From: Oscillatoria sp. SIO1A7
GTDB lineage: Bacteria; Cyanobacteriota; Cyanobacteriia; Cyanobacteriales; Laspinemataceae
DNA length: 64,000 bases
Reading direction: 5' to 3'
Assembly (NCBI GenBank): GCA_010672965.1
Contig: JAAHFN010000008.1
Span: forward strand, 1-64,000
Shown here: one piece after another, positions 48,701 through 57,415 of the stretch
Layout: every line of letters starts with the position of its first letter
Numbering within the stretch: position 1 is the stretch's first letter
The notes under the pieces: model-generated
Database searches by the model: none
Told to the model about the DNA's origin: nothing
The model's input: the letters and a program-made list of their open reading frames with translations, nothing else
Made by a program: the position numbers and the translations under genes

Positions 48701-48884
48701 TCTGTAGGTTTACTCGGTCGGAAGAACTGGCGATCGCGGTAATTAGACGTCCCCAGTTATCCCACCATTGTTTTAAAGCCTCGTCATGCTCCCTCATCCC
48801 TTCTAGCAGGTCCCATATGAAACTCCAATCCGGCAGTCCTGGAGTTTTTAGCAGTGCATAAAGCTTGCGATGATAAACGTTCAT
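45759..48884 (-). CDS. cmr2: Cas10/Cmr2, large subunit of type III-B complex
   Basis: 1041 residues. The first palm domain contains ALADGDSMGKYVSG near residues 708-721 and the second contains VYSGGDDVMAVLP near 788-800, with the intact GGDD of the cyclase that makes cyclic oligoadenylates from ATP. Early FSPVQEFIKSSRKFLDFWAG is a typical Cmr2 signature. The first 160 residues show no H-D pair set in a recognisable HD-nuclease context, so ssDNA cleavage is doubtful. The C-terminal helical domain D4 ends the protein. Transcription starts here and continues through cmr3, 4, 5, 6-1 and the CARF-HEPN gene, all on the minus strand. GGGG precedes the ATG. Confidence 0.93.
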   Translation of the reverse strand: MNVYHRKLYALLKTPGLPDWSFIWDLLEGMREHDEALKQWWDNWGRLITAIASSSDRVNLQKKKQATPKNEISVKHLISGQEKKISPVPQLEAIDIRAIAQESDPEKIFWWCWRFLPEIFAGDKEGLLRPAHLVLPDCPIHSYRATASALAGAMFPEGWSEEKPETPYLILFTFSPVQEFIKSSRKFLDFWAGSYLLHYLGAKLCWYIAKKYSPDSVITPSLWSQEIIDAFLMRGDAVKERNKKKSNWRGEFNNFQESNPISRFEDDSVSLSTAGFPNVITAIVPGADAAETLASELIEKLKLEWQDTAERVRQDIKDRVMAWLEDDENCKEFLKELDAANPNSRAANESDLKKLRQKGCWRWQALWDAQIDNTWEPYWTAVPLGCPESLMEINKEDGNFDTWKREQNDIAPSRHQDTPTLAEEAIYESLNVGTWWANAQGRLGQLIQSVKNTRAWQIAPAPGIRSTLSGQFSALHPDFLYKDVSLRVNQRPASPINSASNGETTGEISSRDSLNIEGSGMPSSSMNLFWKLMSLVYPGLFNGSEKLNAIELTKRMAWQYGGVARKLGVKINTDKKTDYEGVIRFPNLSSIAIARFASKYPERLEDYWQNLKNLVVAESDKKKDDGFSSEEISAFYSKTQRPLQVPLADKAIAQHKDREYNGVMFSSKWLADDMGLSGEKAQTLRGLVERAHRESGFNNGSPADWWAIALADGDSMGKYVSGSRLKEYKEYLALDEIEERNKQVEGWEDFEKTRKRMGPATHVGLNRALLDFSNRLVPYITEVRCCGRVVYSGGDDVMAVLPLEDLPLFLRSLRAAWSGAKDPQGEFSDEGGYWRPTEKLLSRSVPGERSKLQDRPYFTMGKGATTSAGIVIAHKSVPLPTVLESLWTAEKERAKKIPGKDGLCFRVIYGSGNTLEALMKGTLLERWWRFMEKIPETNLSPILYRLAEELPRRGSVTRFFYLFYKAARAILEKSDAAANLDEDTRRALLVWLILWERWARTTNKNSENNLGTRPEDLGTILRFSAFWCDKMERQDKWVNEG

Positions 48885-49485
48885 AAGGCCCCGTGCCAGC
48901 TTTGACTCAATCCTCTATATATGTCTCGGTTTGTCCGGCCTGACTTTTACGGATCGAGAGGGTTTTTGTAACAAAACTTTACACTTTCTACCAACGTTGC
49001 AGGTTCGCGAAGTTGACTGCTACCGTCCCATGACTTGGAGGACATAGACATATATGCGCGACCATCCGTCACATCCGTTACCAATCCGTTGCCACATTTT
49101 TAAAAGAGCGGTAGCTTTGGGGAAACAGGCGCGACTATACGCGACCATCCCAGGACTTACGCAAAATATCCATATCTAGTTGTTTGTAGGGGCAATCCCC
49201 CCGCGATTGCCCCGATTTATAGCGTCGTTGCGTAAGTCCTGCATCCGTTACATCCGTTACCAATCCGTTGCCACATTTTTAAAAGAGCGGTAGCTTTGGG
49301 GAAACAGGCGATCGCTCGTGGGGAAACAGGCGCGACCATCCGTTACATCCGTTAGCAATCCGTTGCCACATTTTTAAAAGAGCGGTAGCTTTGGGGAAAC
49401 AGGCGATCGCTCGATCGCTCGTAGGAAACAGGCGCGACCATCCGTTACATCCGTTACCAATCCGTTGCCACTCAAACCTCAAAAC
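48885..49485. repeat. upstream region of cmr2 with minisatellite
   Basis: Bases 48885-49050 are unique sequence and should hold the cas operon promoter; TTGTTACA and ATATATAG occur on the minus strand but I cannot assign boxes firmly. From about 49060 to 49470 there are four units of CATCCGTTACCAATCCGTTG, CCACATTTTTAAAAGAGCGG and TAGCTTTGGGGAAACAGGCG, some with HIP1 tails. A family A MITE splits the first two units. The CATCCGTTACATCCGTTA part is shared with the CbiG-CobJ insert. Confidence 0.8.
49151..49241. mobile_element. MITE-like element, family A, in the minisatellite
   Basis: 91 bp. Ends CAGGACTTACGCAA and TTGCGTAAGTCCTG, perfect 5-bp duplication CATCC (49146-49150 and 49242-49246). 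Confidence 0.85.
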
Positions 49486-50997
49486 TCAACCTTGAATTAA
49501 AGCTTGGAAACGTCGATCGCGGCGCAATCGGACAAAATCCGAATCGCTTTTAGCGAGTCTCTTGAAGCGATGGGGTTGAAACCGAATTGCTTGATGCAAG
49601 TTTTCTATCGCTAAGTCGGCATTATTTTGGAGCGCAGACCAACAAGCATTGTTATACCAAGCAGTGGCATAGCTGGGTTGGAGCTGGAGCGCTTTAGAGC
49701 AACTGGCCACTGCTTCTTCATAGCGCCCCAATTTACCCAGAGCGACGCCTCGATTATCCCAAGTTTGCGGGCGATCGCCGTTCGAGGCCAAGGCGCGATC
49801 GTAGCTGGCGATCGCCTCTTCATATTTGCCCGAGTTCTGGAGTGCATAGCCTCTAACATACCAAGCCTGACCGTTATTCGGATTCAATTCAACGGCGCGA
49901 TCGCAGCTAGAAATGGCTTCTTGATAGCGACCTAACTTAAAAAGACTGCTGGCCAGATGGCACCAAGCATCATCGTAGGAGGGCTTGAATTCTATTGCTT
50001 TGCGATAGCTCTCTATAGCCTCTTGCTGCCGACCCAATTCCGTTAAAGCATAACCCCGGTTATTCCAAGCTTGGGCATAGTTTGGTTCTAATTCAATAGC
50101 TTTTTCCTGGCTGGCCAGAGCTTCTTGATAGCGACCGGAATGAAACAGAACCATACCTCGATTGTACCAAGCAGCAGCATAATTCGGGTTAGCATCGATA
50201 GCGCGATCGAAACTAGCCAGTGCTTCTTGGGAACGCTGGGAGCGATAGAGGGCATTGCCTCGGGCGTGCCAAATATCCGCATCATCGGAGTTTAAAGCTA
50301 ATATTTTGTCATAGCTGGCGATCGCGGCATCATATTTGCCAGCATCCGACAAAAGATGCCCTAAATTATACCAACCCTTAGTTAGTTCTGGATTCAGCTT
50401 AGTTGCGCGACCAAAATCATTTATTGCTTCTTCGGTTTTATTTATCTTCGCATAAGCCACTCCTCGGTTATACCAAGCTTGAAACAAACCGGGATTGCAT
50501 TCGATAGCCTTAGCGTAGCTAGCTATAGCTTCCTCGTATTGTCCTAAATCGCTTAAAGCACAGCCTAAGTTATAGAGCAAACAGGGGTCTTCCGGCTTGA
50601 TGCTCAAAGCGCGATTGTAGCTGGCGATCGCTTCCTTATTAATATCTGCCTCGTCGCGCCCCAGCTTGCGCAATACTTCCCCTAAATTTTTCCAAGCATA
50701 AAAGTCATCTGGTTTTATTTGCGTCGCCTTATCGAAACTGATTATTGCTTCTTCGTGGCGACCCAACTGGCGCAGCACTAAACCGCGATTGTACCAACCA
50801 GCAGCGTAGGAAGGCTTAATCTCTACCGCGCGATCGTAGCTGCTCAGCGCTTCTTCATACTCGCCTTTTTGTTCCAGAGCAACTCCCAAATTATTCCAAC
50901 TGCCATAATCGGCAGGATTCGTATCTAAACGTCGGCGGTATTCGGCAATAGTTTCTTCAGAAGAGCGTAGATTTATCATCGGTAATTTATTTGCCAA
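49486..50997 (-). CDS. tetratricopeptide repeat protein
   Basis: 503 residues, made almost wholly of about 13 TPR units of 34 residues (for example AWYNRGLVLRQLGRHEEAII, AWNNRGYALTELGRQQEAIE, AWYVRGYALQNSGKYEEAIA). No signal peptide or membrane helix is seen. The C-terminus (NLHQAIRFQPHRFKRLAKSD followed by RRDRRFQALIQG) matches the usual end of cyanobacterial Sel1/TPR-type proteins. It forms a superhelical scaffold for protein binding; the partner is unknown. Neighbours give no pathway. Confidence 0.85.
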   Translation of the reverse strand: MANKLPMINLRSSEETIAEYRRRLDTNPADYGSWNNLGVALEQKGEYEEALSSYDRAVEIKPSYAAGWYNRGLVLRQLGRHEEAIISFDKATQIKPDDFYAWKNLGEVLRKLGRDEADINKEAIASYNRALSIKPEDPCLLYNLGCALSDLGQYEEAIASYAKAIECNPGLFQAWYNRGVAYAKINKTEEAINDFGRATKLNPELTKGWYNLGHLLSDAGKYDAAIASYDKILALNSDDADIWHARGNALYRSQRSQEALASFDRAIDANPNYAAAWYNRGMVLFHSGRYQEALASQEKAIELEPNYAQAWNNRGYALTELGRQQEAIESYRKAIEFKPSYDDAWCHLASSLFKLGRYQEAISSCDRAVELNPNNGQAWYVRGYALQNSGKYEEAIASYDRALASNGDRPQTWDNRGVALGKLGRYEEAVASCSKALQLQPSYATAWYNNACWSALQNNADLAIENLHQAIRFQPHRFKRLAKSDSDFVRLRRDRRFQALIQG

Positions 50998-51058
50998 TAT
51001 ACTTAGATTGTAGAGTAAACTAGACCGGGCTTGCTACCGATCTAAGTTTCATAATAAC

Positions 51059-51151
51059 CAGGACTTACGCAAATTGTAGAGATGCATGCCTTTATGTAGA
51101 GGGGATTCGCGAATCGCCTCTACCAAACATAGAGTTAATGCGTAAGTTCTG
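51059..51151. mobile_element. MITE-like element, family A, between TPR and cyclase genes
   Basis: 93 bp. Ends CAGGACTTACGCA and TGCGTAAGTTCTG, perfect 5-bp duplication ATAAC (51054-51058 and 51152-51156). The interior GGGGATTCGCGAATCGCCTC palindrome differs from the other copies. A separate GGGGCGAACGGCCGTTCGCCC palindrome lies outside, at about 51252. Confidence 0.85.
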
Positions 51152-51327
51152 ATAACTACAAATCCCTTCTTGCCAAATCCGCCTAAAAAGTAAAATAGGC
51201 AAAGGCAGGGGCCAAGAGAGTTTTGAGCTTGAGAGTTATGCTGGCTCGTAGGGGCGAACGGCCGTTCGCCCCTACCCGGAATGCACCGCATAAGCTGACC
51301 GCTGAAAGCTAATTGCTGACAGCTACA

Positions 51328-53496
51328 CTATTTCCTATCTAAGTTTTCTACTCCATCCCAGTCGGGAGATAGCTCGACAGTCTGCAACTTCTCGCAGCGC
51401 TGCCAATATAGCTTCGCGGCTTTATCTTTCTCGTTTTTTTCCAAGACCTCCTGAAAGAGACTAGCGGCCAGAGCGAATTTTTGCTCGAAATAAAAGTTCA
51501 TTGCTTGTTCAAATTTGGCGCAAGTTTCCTGTTTGACCTTGCGGATGCTGGGGCAGTCTCCATCGAATACTTCAAATATCGATACCGGCACGCTTTTGCC
51601 TTTGACTCGAACTCGGGCGAGAAACCTGTGGCCGTAGCGGTCTCGGGATCGCAGTTCTTCTAGAGTTTGTTCGCTCATCACGATGCCAGCACCGTAGAGC
51701 TTGGTCAGACCTTCTAGGCGAGACCCGAGATTAACCGTATCGGAAATAACGGTACTTTCCATCCGCTGTTCTTCGCCGATAGTCCCCAGCATCAACATTC
51801 CGGTATTGATGCCAATGCCAATAGAGATAGCTTGTTTGCCTCTATTTTGGCGGCGTTTGTTATATAGCAACACTTTTTTTTGCATCGCGATCGCCGCTTG
51901 CACCGCCTTATCTGGCTCGTCGGGAAACAGAGCCATAATCCCATCGCCTATATACTTATCAATAAAGCCATTATGCTTGCGAATAATAGGCCCTATTCTA
52001 CCCAAAAAAGAATTGAGAAAGTTAAAATTTTCTTGAGGCGTCATCCCTTCTGAGAGAGTGGTGAAAGAGCGAATGTCAGAAAACATCACCGTCATCTCTT
52101 TCAGCACTTGGTCTCCCAACTTAACATCTACAATAGTACCTCTATCTAAGAATTCTAGAAATTCGTGAGGCACGAAGTGACCGTAGGCCAGATTAATTCG
52201 AGCGAGATTGTGAAATGACTCTTTCAACTGCTCCGTCATCCGGTTAAAAGACTTAGCCAGCTCCCCCAGCTCGTAAGAGCGAGTCGCGGGCAAGCTTTGT
52301 TCCCATTCGCCGCCAGCCAGTTTCTTGGCAGCCATATTCAGACGTAGAATGGGTTCGACTATCCACTTAGCCGTCATCAAACCCAAGAGAGTCGCTACCC
52401 CTAAAGATGCTAAACAAAGCCAGATAGTCGAGCGGGTATTGGCGTCGATGCGTTCCATAAAATCGCTTTCGGGAATAGCGACCACAATTAGCAAATCTAG
52501 CCCGTATTCGTCTTTGATAGGAGCTACTTGAACTAACTGGCGATCGCCATTTAACTCGAAAGTGAATTGTTGGTTATATCCAACCCCATCAAAGCTACCA
52601 AACCTTTCTATCAAATGCCTAGCAGTGGCTTGCACTAAAGGCTGGCTAATCTCCGTGACGTTCAACCGTCTTGGCCCTGAATCTGTAATGATAAAGGGCA
52701 ACTCTCTTGAGGAGCTGGCGACAATTTCTGCCGATCGCTCGATAATAAAGGCTTCCCCATTAGGACTAATTTCTAAAGTATTGAGAAAATCGCTAATTTG
52801 AGAAAGGGTAACATCGCTCCCCAAAACTCCGAGCAGTTTGCCAGTTTGTTCATAGATGGGCAGAACTGCAGTAATCAGCAGTGCGGGTCGCGAAGCAGAG
52901 CGATAGATAGGACTCCAAGAAGATTTGCCAAGGCGCTTTGCAGTCTTGTACCAAGGTCGAGAGCGAGGATCGTATTCCGATTGCATCCGAATCCCCGCGC
53001 GATCGCCCTGGCCATCGAGGTTATAAAGAATCCAATTTGGGGCAGTGACCTTATCTCTATACATGAGAACGGTTTGAGCATATTCTGGAAGCAGCGCTTC
53101 TTCCCGCCTAACCCCAACAAAATCTCCCTCCTGGTTGCCGTAAAAATAAGTAGTGCCCGGTTCTGCTTTTTTGACTTGATGCCAGAAGTAACGCTGCAGA
53201 CTTTCAAAGTCGTTTAGATCTAGAATCCCCGTATCTATCGCGGCCATGCTGACTTCGTGGACGATATGAGAATTATTCAAATAAGTCTGAACGTGGTTTT
53301 CGATGCGATGGGTAATTTCTTGGCTCAACTGGCTGGCTAGATCGTTAACCGCTCGCTGGCCGTTGCGAAATGAAAGCCATCCTGTCAGCCCCACGGCTCC
53401 CAAAATTTGGATTAAAAAGGGCACGACGATGATGCTTCTGAGAGGGACCTTTACAGAAAGCTTAGTTGCTAAGTCCCGAGAGGATTTGATTAACAT
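51328..53496 (-). CDS. membrane class III adenylate/guanylate cyclase with Cache sensor
   Basis: 722 residues. Membrane helix 1 at about 22-42 is followed by an extracytoplasmic dCache sensor (about 45-345; GTTYFYGNQEGDFVGVRRE, RSRPWYKTAKRLGKSSWSPI), then helix 2 near 350-372, HAMP (WIVEPILRLNMAAKKLAGGE) and the cyclase domain at about 455-650. The metal-binding Asp residues are in MFSDIRSFTTLSEG and GDGIMALFPDE; FIDKYIGDG carries a Lys fitting adenine recognition, and VISDTVNLGSRLE follows. It likely makes cAMP in response to a periplasmic small molecule. A helical C-terminal tail of about 70 residues is present. The architecture is that of the CyaA/CyaB group of filamentous cyanobacteria. 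No adjacent cAMP receptor. Confidence 0.9.
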   Translation of the reverse strand: MLIKSSRDLATKLSVKVPLRSIIVVPFLIQILGAVGLTGWLSFRNGQRAVNDLASQLSQEITHRIENHVQTYLNNSHIVHEVSMAAIDTGILDLNDFESLQRYFWHQVKKAEPGTTYFYGNQEGDFVGVRREEALLPEYAQTVLMYRDKVTAPNWILYNLDGQGDRAGIRMQSEYDPRSRPWYKTAKRLGKSSWSPIYRSASRPALLITAVLPIYEQTGKLLGVLGSDVTLSQISDFLNTLEISPNGEAFIIERSAEIVASSSRELPFIITDSGPRRLNVTEISQPLVQATARHLIERFGSFDGVGYNQQFTFELNGDRQLVQVAPIKDEYGLDLLIVVAIPESDFMERIDANTRSTIWLCLASLGVATLLGLMTAKWIVEPILRLNMAAKKLAGGEWEQSLPATRSYELGELAKSFNRMTEQLKESFHNLARINLAYGHFVPHEFLEFLDRGTIVDVKLGDQVLKEMTVMFSDIRSFTTLSEGMTPQENFNFLNSFLGRIGPIIRKHNGFIDKYIGDGIMALFPDEPDKAVQAAIAMQKKVLLYNKRRQNRGKQAISIGIGINTGMLMLGTIGEEQRMESTVISDTVNLGSRLEGLTKLYGAGIVMSEQTLEELRSRDRYGHRFLARVRVKGKSVPVSIFEVFDGDCPSIRKVKQETCAKFEQAMNFYFEQKFALAASLFQEVLEKNEKDKAAKLYWQRCEKLQTVELSPDWDGVENLDRK

Positions 53497-53870
53497 TAGG
53501 GCGATCGCTCCTTTTTAGGCAAATTCATGCGATAAATGCATTTAGTCTGCATAGTCAAACCAGCTTCGAGGCTTGGGGTAGCAAGGAAATCGGCGCGATC
53601 GCCCAAGCGTGAAAACCGCGATCGGCTAGCTTTTCGTGCATTTTTCATTCTTTATCCTTCGGCATCCGAGCTAACTTTCCGGAAACCTTGAAATATGCAT
53701 ATTAGATACACTAGCGCCGAATAATAGGATGCACCCTGTCCTTCTATTTTATTGCTAGAGCGGATTTAAGGTTGGTCGAGGCGCTCGCCAAAGCGCTTTA
53801 GCACCCTAGAGCAGGCTAAGCTAAAGGCATATGCCCGCTGGATTACTCGTTACCTATTACAGATTAAACT
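53497..53870. other. divergent intergenic region
   Basis: Between the cyclase (minus) and the secreted protein (plus). Two HIP1-like sites lie near 53597 and 53619. No gene or clear regulatory motif seen. Confidence 0.4.
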
Positions 53871-54413
53871 ATGACTTGGGGAAAACTAAGAAATTTCGCT
53901 CTAAGCCTATTGCCGCTAACCTCTATTCTCGTACCGGGCGGCGCAGTTGCTGCAGACAATAACTACGATATTTGTGCTGGCGGCCTCACGAAGCTAAACA
54001 TTCCGCCGGAAACCGTGGCAGAGCGTTGCAGCAAAATGCTGCACCCGGAGGAGTTCTCCAGTTGCGTAGTCGATATTTCCCAGCAGACGGACATTATTCC
54101 CAGCGATGCTCTGGATACTTGTTCTAAAGTGCGACGGCCTCTGGACTTGGCCACCTGCACTATCCAGATTAGCAATGTCGCTCCAACAGTAGAGGCTCCC
54201 AATATTCTCGAAAACTGTCGCCGCAGCTTATTGCCAGTGCGCTTTTCAGACTGCGTTCTCGGCCTCAACGAGCAAACCGAACTGGCGATCGCGGATTCCT
54301 TAGCCATCTGTATCGACGCCCGAGATCCCGTTCGCAACCTAGATCCGACTTTTATCCCCCGAGAAGATCTGCCCGACCGACTGCGACCGCCCTCTGGAGT
54401 TCCTTCCACTTAG
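53871..54413 (+). CDS. secreted Cys-repeat protein
   Basis: 180 residues. The signal peptide FALSLLPLTSILVPGGAVAA is followed by a mature part with about three repeats of roughly 40 residues, each with spaced Cys pairs: DICAGGLTKLNIPPETVAER, CSKMLHPEEFSSCVVDISQQ, CSKVRRPLDLATCTIQIS and CRRSLLPVRFSDCVLGL. The regular Cys spacing (C, about 10-11 residues, C) suggests disulphide-linked helical hairpins in the periplasm. I recall similar conserved cyanobacterial proteins but know no function. Followed by a short GAGCGCCCCGGAGTTTTGAG tandem repeat and a family D MITE. Confidence 0.72.
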   Translation: MTWGKLRNFALSLLPLTSILVPGGAVAADNNYDICAGGLTKLNIPPETVAERCSKMLHPEEFSSCVVDISQQTDIIPSDALDTCSKVRRPLDLATCTIQISNVAPTVEAPNILENCRRSLLPVRFSDCVLGLNEQTELAIADSLAICIDARDPVRNLDPTFIPREDLPDRLRPPSGVPST

Positions 54414-54491
54414 AGTTTTGAGTTCGAGCGCCCCGGAGTTTTGAGTTCGAGCGCCCCGGAGTTTTGAGTTTTTAGAACAGTTGTAGAGATA

Positions 54492-54633
54492 TATAGCGTT
54501 TCTCAAATTGATATGAATAATCTGGGGCGAAGCAACGAGAGTACAATAATTTCCGCTGGGAACGCCTAGATTGTCGCTCTTGTTGCTGTCGCCCCTACGC
54601 TTGTAATTTACACTTATTTGAGAACCGCTATAT
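54492..54633. mobile_element. MITE-like element, family D
   Basis: Ends TATAGCGTTTCTCAAATTGA and TATTTGAGAACCGCTATA, interior GGGGCGAAGCAAC...GTTGCTGTCGCCCC. A family E fragment follows directly. Confidence 0.7.
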
Positions 54634-54837
54634 ATTGGTTGATGGTGTAGGGGCGACAGCATTCCCGAGATAACTGTGGGTTATAAGAGAAAAGTATTAT
54701 ACTGGAATGCTTCGCCCCAGAAACCTCTAGAACCCACCGACAATATCAAAAAAGAGGATTATAAAAAACATACCCTTGAAAGATCGCCCCTACCCCAAAG
54801 GCTAAGGAATACTGGGCAGATTATAGGACACGAGAAA
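54634..54837. mobile_element. family E fragment upstream of the antitoxin-like gene
   Basis: GTAGGGGCGACAGCATTCCC (about 54647), GGAATGCTTCGCCCCAGAAA (about 54703) and the terminal AAAAAACATACCCTTGAAAG (54763-54782). Same blocks as at 45.5, 57.4 and 18.4 kb. Confidence 0.6.
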
Positions 54838-55173
54838 ATGCCGACTAGCGACAGCTATCGAGACTACCTAATTTCAGCTTTGAAAGATCCCAAACATTCT
54901 GCTGCTTATATTGAAGCAATTATGGAAGAAAAAGACCCAGAGCCGGAATTGCTAAAACACGCTCTCCAGGATGTAGCCGAGGCGATCGGGGAAATGAAAA
55001 TGCCCGCAGCGAGAGCCAAAGAGCATTTAGAAAAACTGGATTATCTGCTATCGGCAGAAAGAAGTCGAGAAATTTATAATCTAAGTCTTTGGCTAGAAGA
55101 GCTAGGACTCAAGCTATCGGTTACGGCGAATTGCGACAATGGCGCTATTTTAGTTTTTAGTTTTGAGTTTTAA
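54838..55173 (+). CDS. HigA-like addiction-module antitoxin, orphan
   Basis: 111 residues from ATG 54838; an upstream in-frame ATG lies in a MITE and is rejected. SYRDYLISALKDPKHSAAYI followed by EAIMEEKDPEPELLKHALQD is the conserved start of HTH antidote proteins (usually DYLIESLKDPEEAAAYLNAALEE). The helix-turn-helix part (VAEAIGEMKMPAARAKEHLE) is diverged from the usual sequence, and LSLWLEELGLKLSV matches the end. The last residues (AILVFSFEF) are read from a TTTTGAG repeat, so the original C-terminus may be lost. No RelE/HigB-type toxin gene is adjacent; a MITE fills the space where it would be. Confidence 0.65.
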   Translation: MPTSDSYRDYLISALKDPKHSAAYIEAIMEEKDPEPELLKHALQDVAEAIGEMKMPAARAKEHLEKLDYLLSAERSREIYNLSLWLEELGLKLSVTANCDNGAILVFSFEF

Positions 55174-55444
55174 GTTTTTAATTTTGAGAGTAGGGTGCGC
55201 AGTGCGCACCAGAATCTATATCTAGGGTTAAATCCTATAATTTGCGTAACTCCTATTTTCAGTTTTAAGTTTTTAATTTTGAGAGTAGGGTGCGCGGCGG
55301 CTCCAGGCTAAAGCTGCAAGCGATCTGGGGCGAAGCATCCCAATACGGGGGTTGTCGTTCTACGGCCGAGATTGTCTTGGGGATGCTATCGCCCCTACCC
55401 TTCTCGCATTACACTTATTTGAGAAATGCTATAATTGCTGACCG
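55174..55444. repeat. repeats between antitoxin-like and RTX genes
   Basis: Two copies of TTTTTAATTTTGAGAGTAGG followed by GTGCGC (55166-55198 and 55264-55290). Then a family D remnant (GGGGCGAAGCATCCC, GGGGATGCTATCGCCCC, TATTTGAGAAATGCTATA to about 55433) and GCTGACCGCTAAAAGCTGAC heptamers running into the next gene's end. Confidence 0.65.
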
Positions 55445-57166
55445 CTAAAAGCTGACCGCTGACTGCTCGCTGCTAACTGCTAAAAGCGAACCGAATTCTA
55501 GAGGATTTTCTGTCCCTGGCAAATTGATAATATCGCCAGCCACCGAACCGCCGGGGCTAGGGCTCGCAGAAAATACCTCTACCACTGGATTAATCTCGGC
55601 GCTTCCTTCCAGTTCGCCATTAACATTAGTCAAAAAGTCAAAGTTATTGTTAGAAATGGGATTTCTGGGGCGTGGCTGGCGCGGCGAGGGACTATCATCG
55701 TCGGCGATCGTCAGGGTAGCGCTAGAGACAGTCACCCCAGTAGTAGCATTGCGCAACAACAGCTCGACAGTTTCATTGCCTTCCCCCGCAATAGTGTCAT
55801 TAATAATCGGCACTGTAAAAGTTCCGGTCGTCTGCCCGGGGATAAACTCAACAATTCCCGATTGGGCAGTAAAGTCCTCTCCTGGAGTAGCGGTTCCGCC
55901 GCCAGTAGCGTAACTTACCTGAATCTGAAGGTCGCTTACTACATTGAGATTGAAAGTTATAGTAATTGAGCCATCCGCCTCGCTAGCTTGATAATTGCTT
56001 TGGGGAAAGCGTCCTTCCGAGGGAGTTTCATTATCGTTGATAAAGACTATAGCGGTACTGGTGTCTCCCAAGCTATTTCCAGGGGTAGGTTCCCTCAGTC
56101 CCAAATCGAAACTTTCTAGATTTTCATAGATTAAATCGTCCCTCATGCTGATGAAGAAAGTTTGCCTGGTATCGCCGGGGTCGAAGGTAAGGGAGCCGCC
56201 AGTGCGATCGTAGTCCGAGCCTTCTTTAGCGGTAATATTGGTAGTAAAATAATCGACCGTCGCAATACTGTTCGTATTCCCCTGCCGCAAAACGGTAATC
56301 TCCAGCAAGCCTCCAGAACCTTCAGTAAATGTATAAGTAGATTCGCTAAAGACAAAAGTAGGATCGGCATCGTCTGGGTCGTCGTCCTGGTTATCATCTG
56401 GCTCCTGGGGTTCTGGGGGAGTGAAGTTAGTGGTGAAATCGCGACTGGTAATCTGGCCGCTAAGAACTCCCCTCAATACCGCATAAAATACGCCGGTATT
56501 GACATCTCTGATAACGGTGTCATTTGCAAACTCCCCAACCCCCTGAGAAATGTTGAGATCTTCAAAAGTAATCTCCGGCTCTAAAACGATTAAATCTTCA
56601 TCGTTGGTAAAATCCTCAATAATATTGGCTTCGTCGGCAACGGCTCCGGCAAACTTCTGTTGCAAGACAAAAAGGTCAACTCCTTGCCCGCCGGCTAAGG
56701 TGTTTCTGCCTTGGTCGCCATAAATTAGATCGTTACCTAGGTCTCCAGAGATAAAATCATCGCCAGTTCCTCCCCGAAGGGTATCCCCATCTTGGCCGCC
56801 ATATATAACGTCATCTCCTTGGTTGCCATTAATTTCGTCGTTGCCCTGGTTGCCATAGAGGAGGTCGTTGCCTAGGCCGCCGAAAACTGTATCGTCTCCC
56901 TGATTGCCCCAAGCGGAGTCGTTGCCTAAGTCGCCAAACAGTTCGTCGTTCTCGCTGCCGCCCAAAAGTACGTCGTTGCTCTGCCCGCCCCGCAAGGTAT
57001 CTTCGCCGCCTTCGCCGCGAATTTCATCGTTGCCCTGGTTGCCGTTGATAAGGTCATCTCCATCAAAGCCCTGGACCGTATCGTTGCCGCCAAGCCCCAT
57101 AATATCGTCACTGTCTAAGGACCCATTTAGCCGTTCATTCTCTAACGTGCCAACGATGGTTGCCAT
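55445..57166 (-). CDS. RTX / Calx-beta calcium-binding protein
   Basis: 573 residues, probably secreted. Residues about 15-170 hold around ten RTX nonapeptides (GGNDTVQGF, GNQGNDEIRGEGGEDTLRGG, GGLGNDLLYG, GGTGDDFISG) that bind calcium in a beta roll. Residues about 265-490 contain two Calx-beta domains (FVFSESTYTFTEGSGGLLEI, DYFTTNITAKEGSDYDRTGG; then GTATPGEDFTAQSGIVEFIP). There is no N-terminal signal peptide, as expected for type I secretion, although the RTX block is at the N- rather than the C-terminus. The last residues (SSEQSAVSF) come from a GCTGACCGCT heptamer tract, so the C-terminus was altered by repeat growth. Adhesion or surface role inferred. Confidence 0.85.
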   Translation of the reverse strand: MATIVGTLENERLNGSLDSDDIMGLGGNDTVQGFDGDDLINGNQGNDEIRGEGGEDTLRGGQSNDVLLGGSENDELFGDLGNDSAWGNQGDDTVFGGLGNDLLYGNQGNDEINGNQGDDVIYGGQDGDTLRGGTGDDFISGDLGNDLIYGDQGRNTLAGGQGVDLFVLQQKFAGAVADEANIIEDFTNDEDLIVLEPEITFEDLNISQGVGEFANDTVIRDVNTGVFYAVLRGVLSGQITSRDFTTNFTPPEPQEPDDNQDDDPDDADPTFVFSESTYTFTEGSGGLLEITVLRQGNTNSIATVDYFTTNITAKEGSDYDRTGGSLTFDPGDTRQTFFISMRDDLIYENLESFDLGLREPTPGNSLGDTSTAIVFINDNETPSEGRFPQSNYQASEADGSITITFNLNVVSDLQIQVSYATGGGTATPGEDFTAQSGIVEFIPGQTTGTFTVPIINDTIAGEGNETVELLLRNATTGVTVSSATLTIADDDSPSPRQPRPRNPISNNNFDFLTNVNGELEGSAEINPVVEVFSASPSPGGSVAGDIINLPGTENPLEFGSLLAVSSEQSAVSF

Positions 57167-57415
57167 GATTTTTTCCCGTGGTAGAGTCGCGATCGTATCA
57201 AACGCGACTTATTTTTTTGGATTTAGTGCCGCAATGGGGCATTGGGCATTGGGCAAAAAAGCTATCAGCTTTCAGCTATCAGCTTTCAGTCTTTAGCTGG
57301 CCGCTGACCGCTGACCGCTGATTGCTGACCGCTTTTCTGGGCATGGGGCATTGGGTCCTAGGGCAGCCCTATAAGCCAATTCCCGTTGAACTAGCGATCG
57401 CTTACTGGGGCAATT
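57167..57415. repeat. heptamers upstream of the RTX gene
   Basis: GGGCATT units (57237-57255), AGCTATC/AGCTTTC units (57260-57295) and GCTGACC units (57297-57332). The first 60 bases (57167-57230) are the only unique sequence and should hold the RTX gene promoter. Confidence 0.65.

Noticed and set aside
48560-48884. HD nuclease site in the N-terminus of Cmr2 (MREHDEALK)
   Set aside because: The HD dipeptide stands alone and lacks the upstream and downstream His/Asp pattern of the Cas10 HD domain.
49279-49482. 67-codon minus-strand frame upstream of cmr2
   Set aside because: It reads through the CATCCGTTACC minisatellite twice in the same way (RIGNGCNGWSRLFP) and has no independent support.
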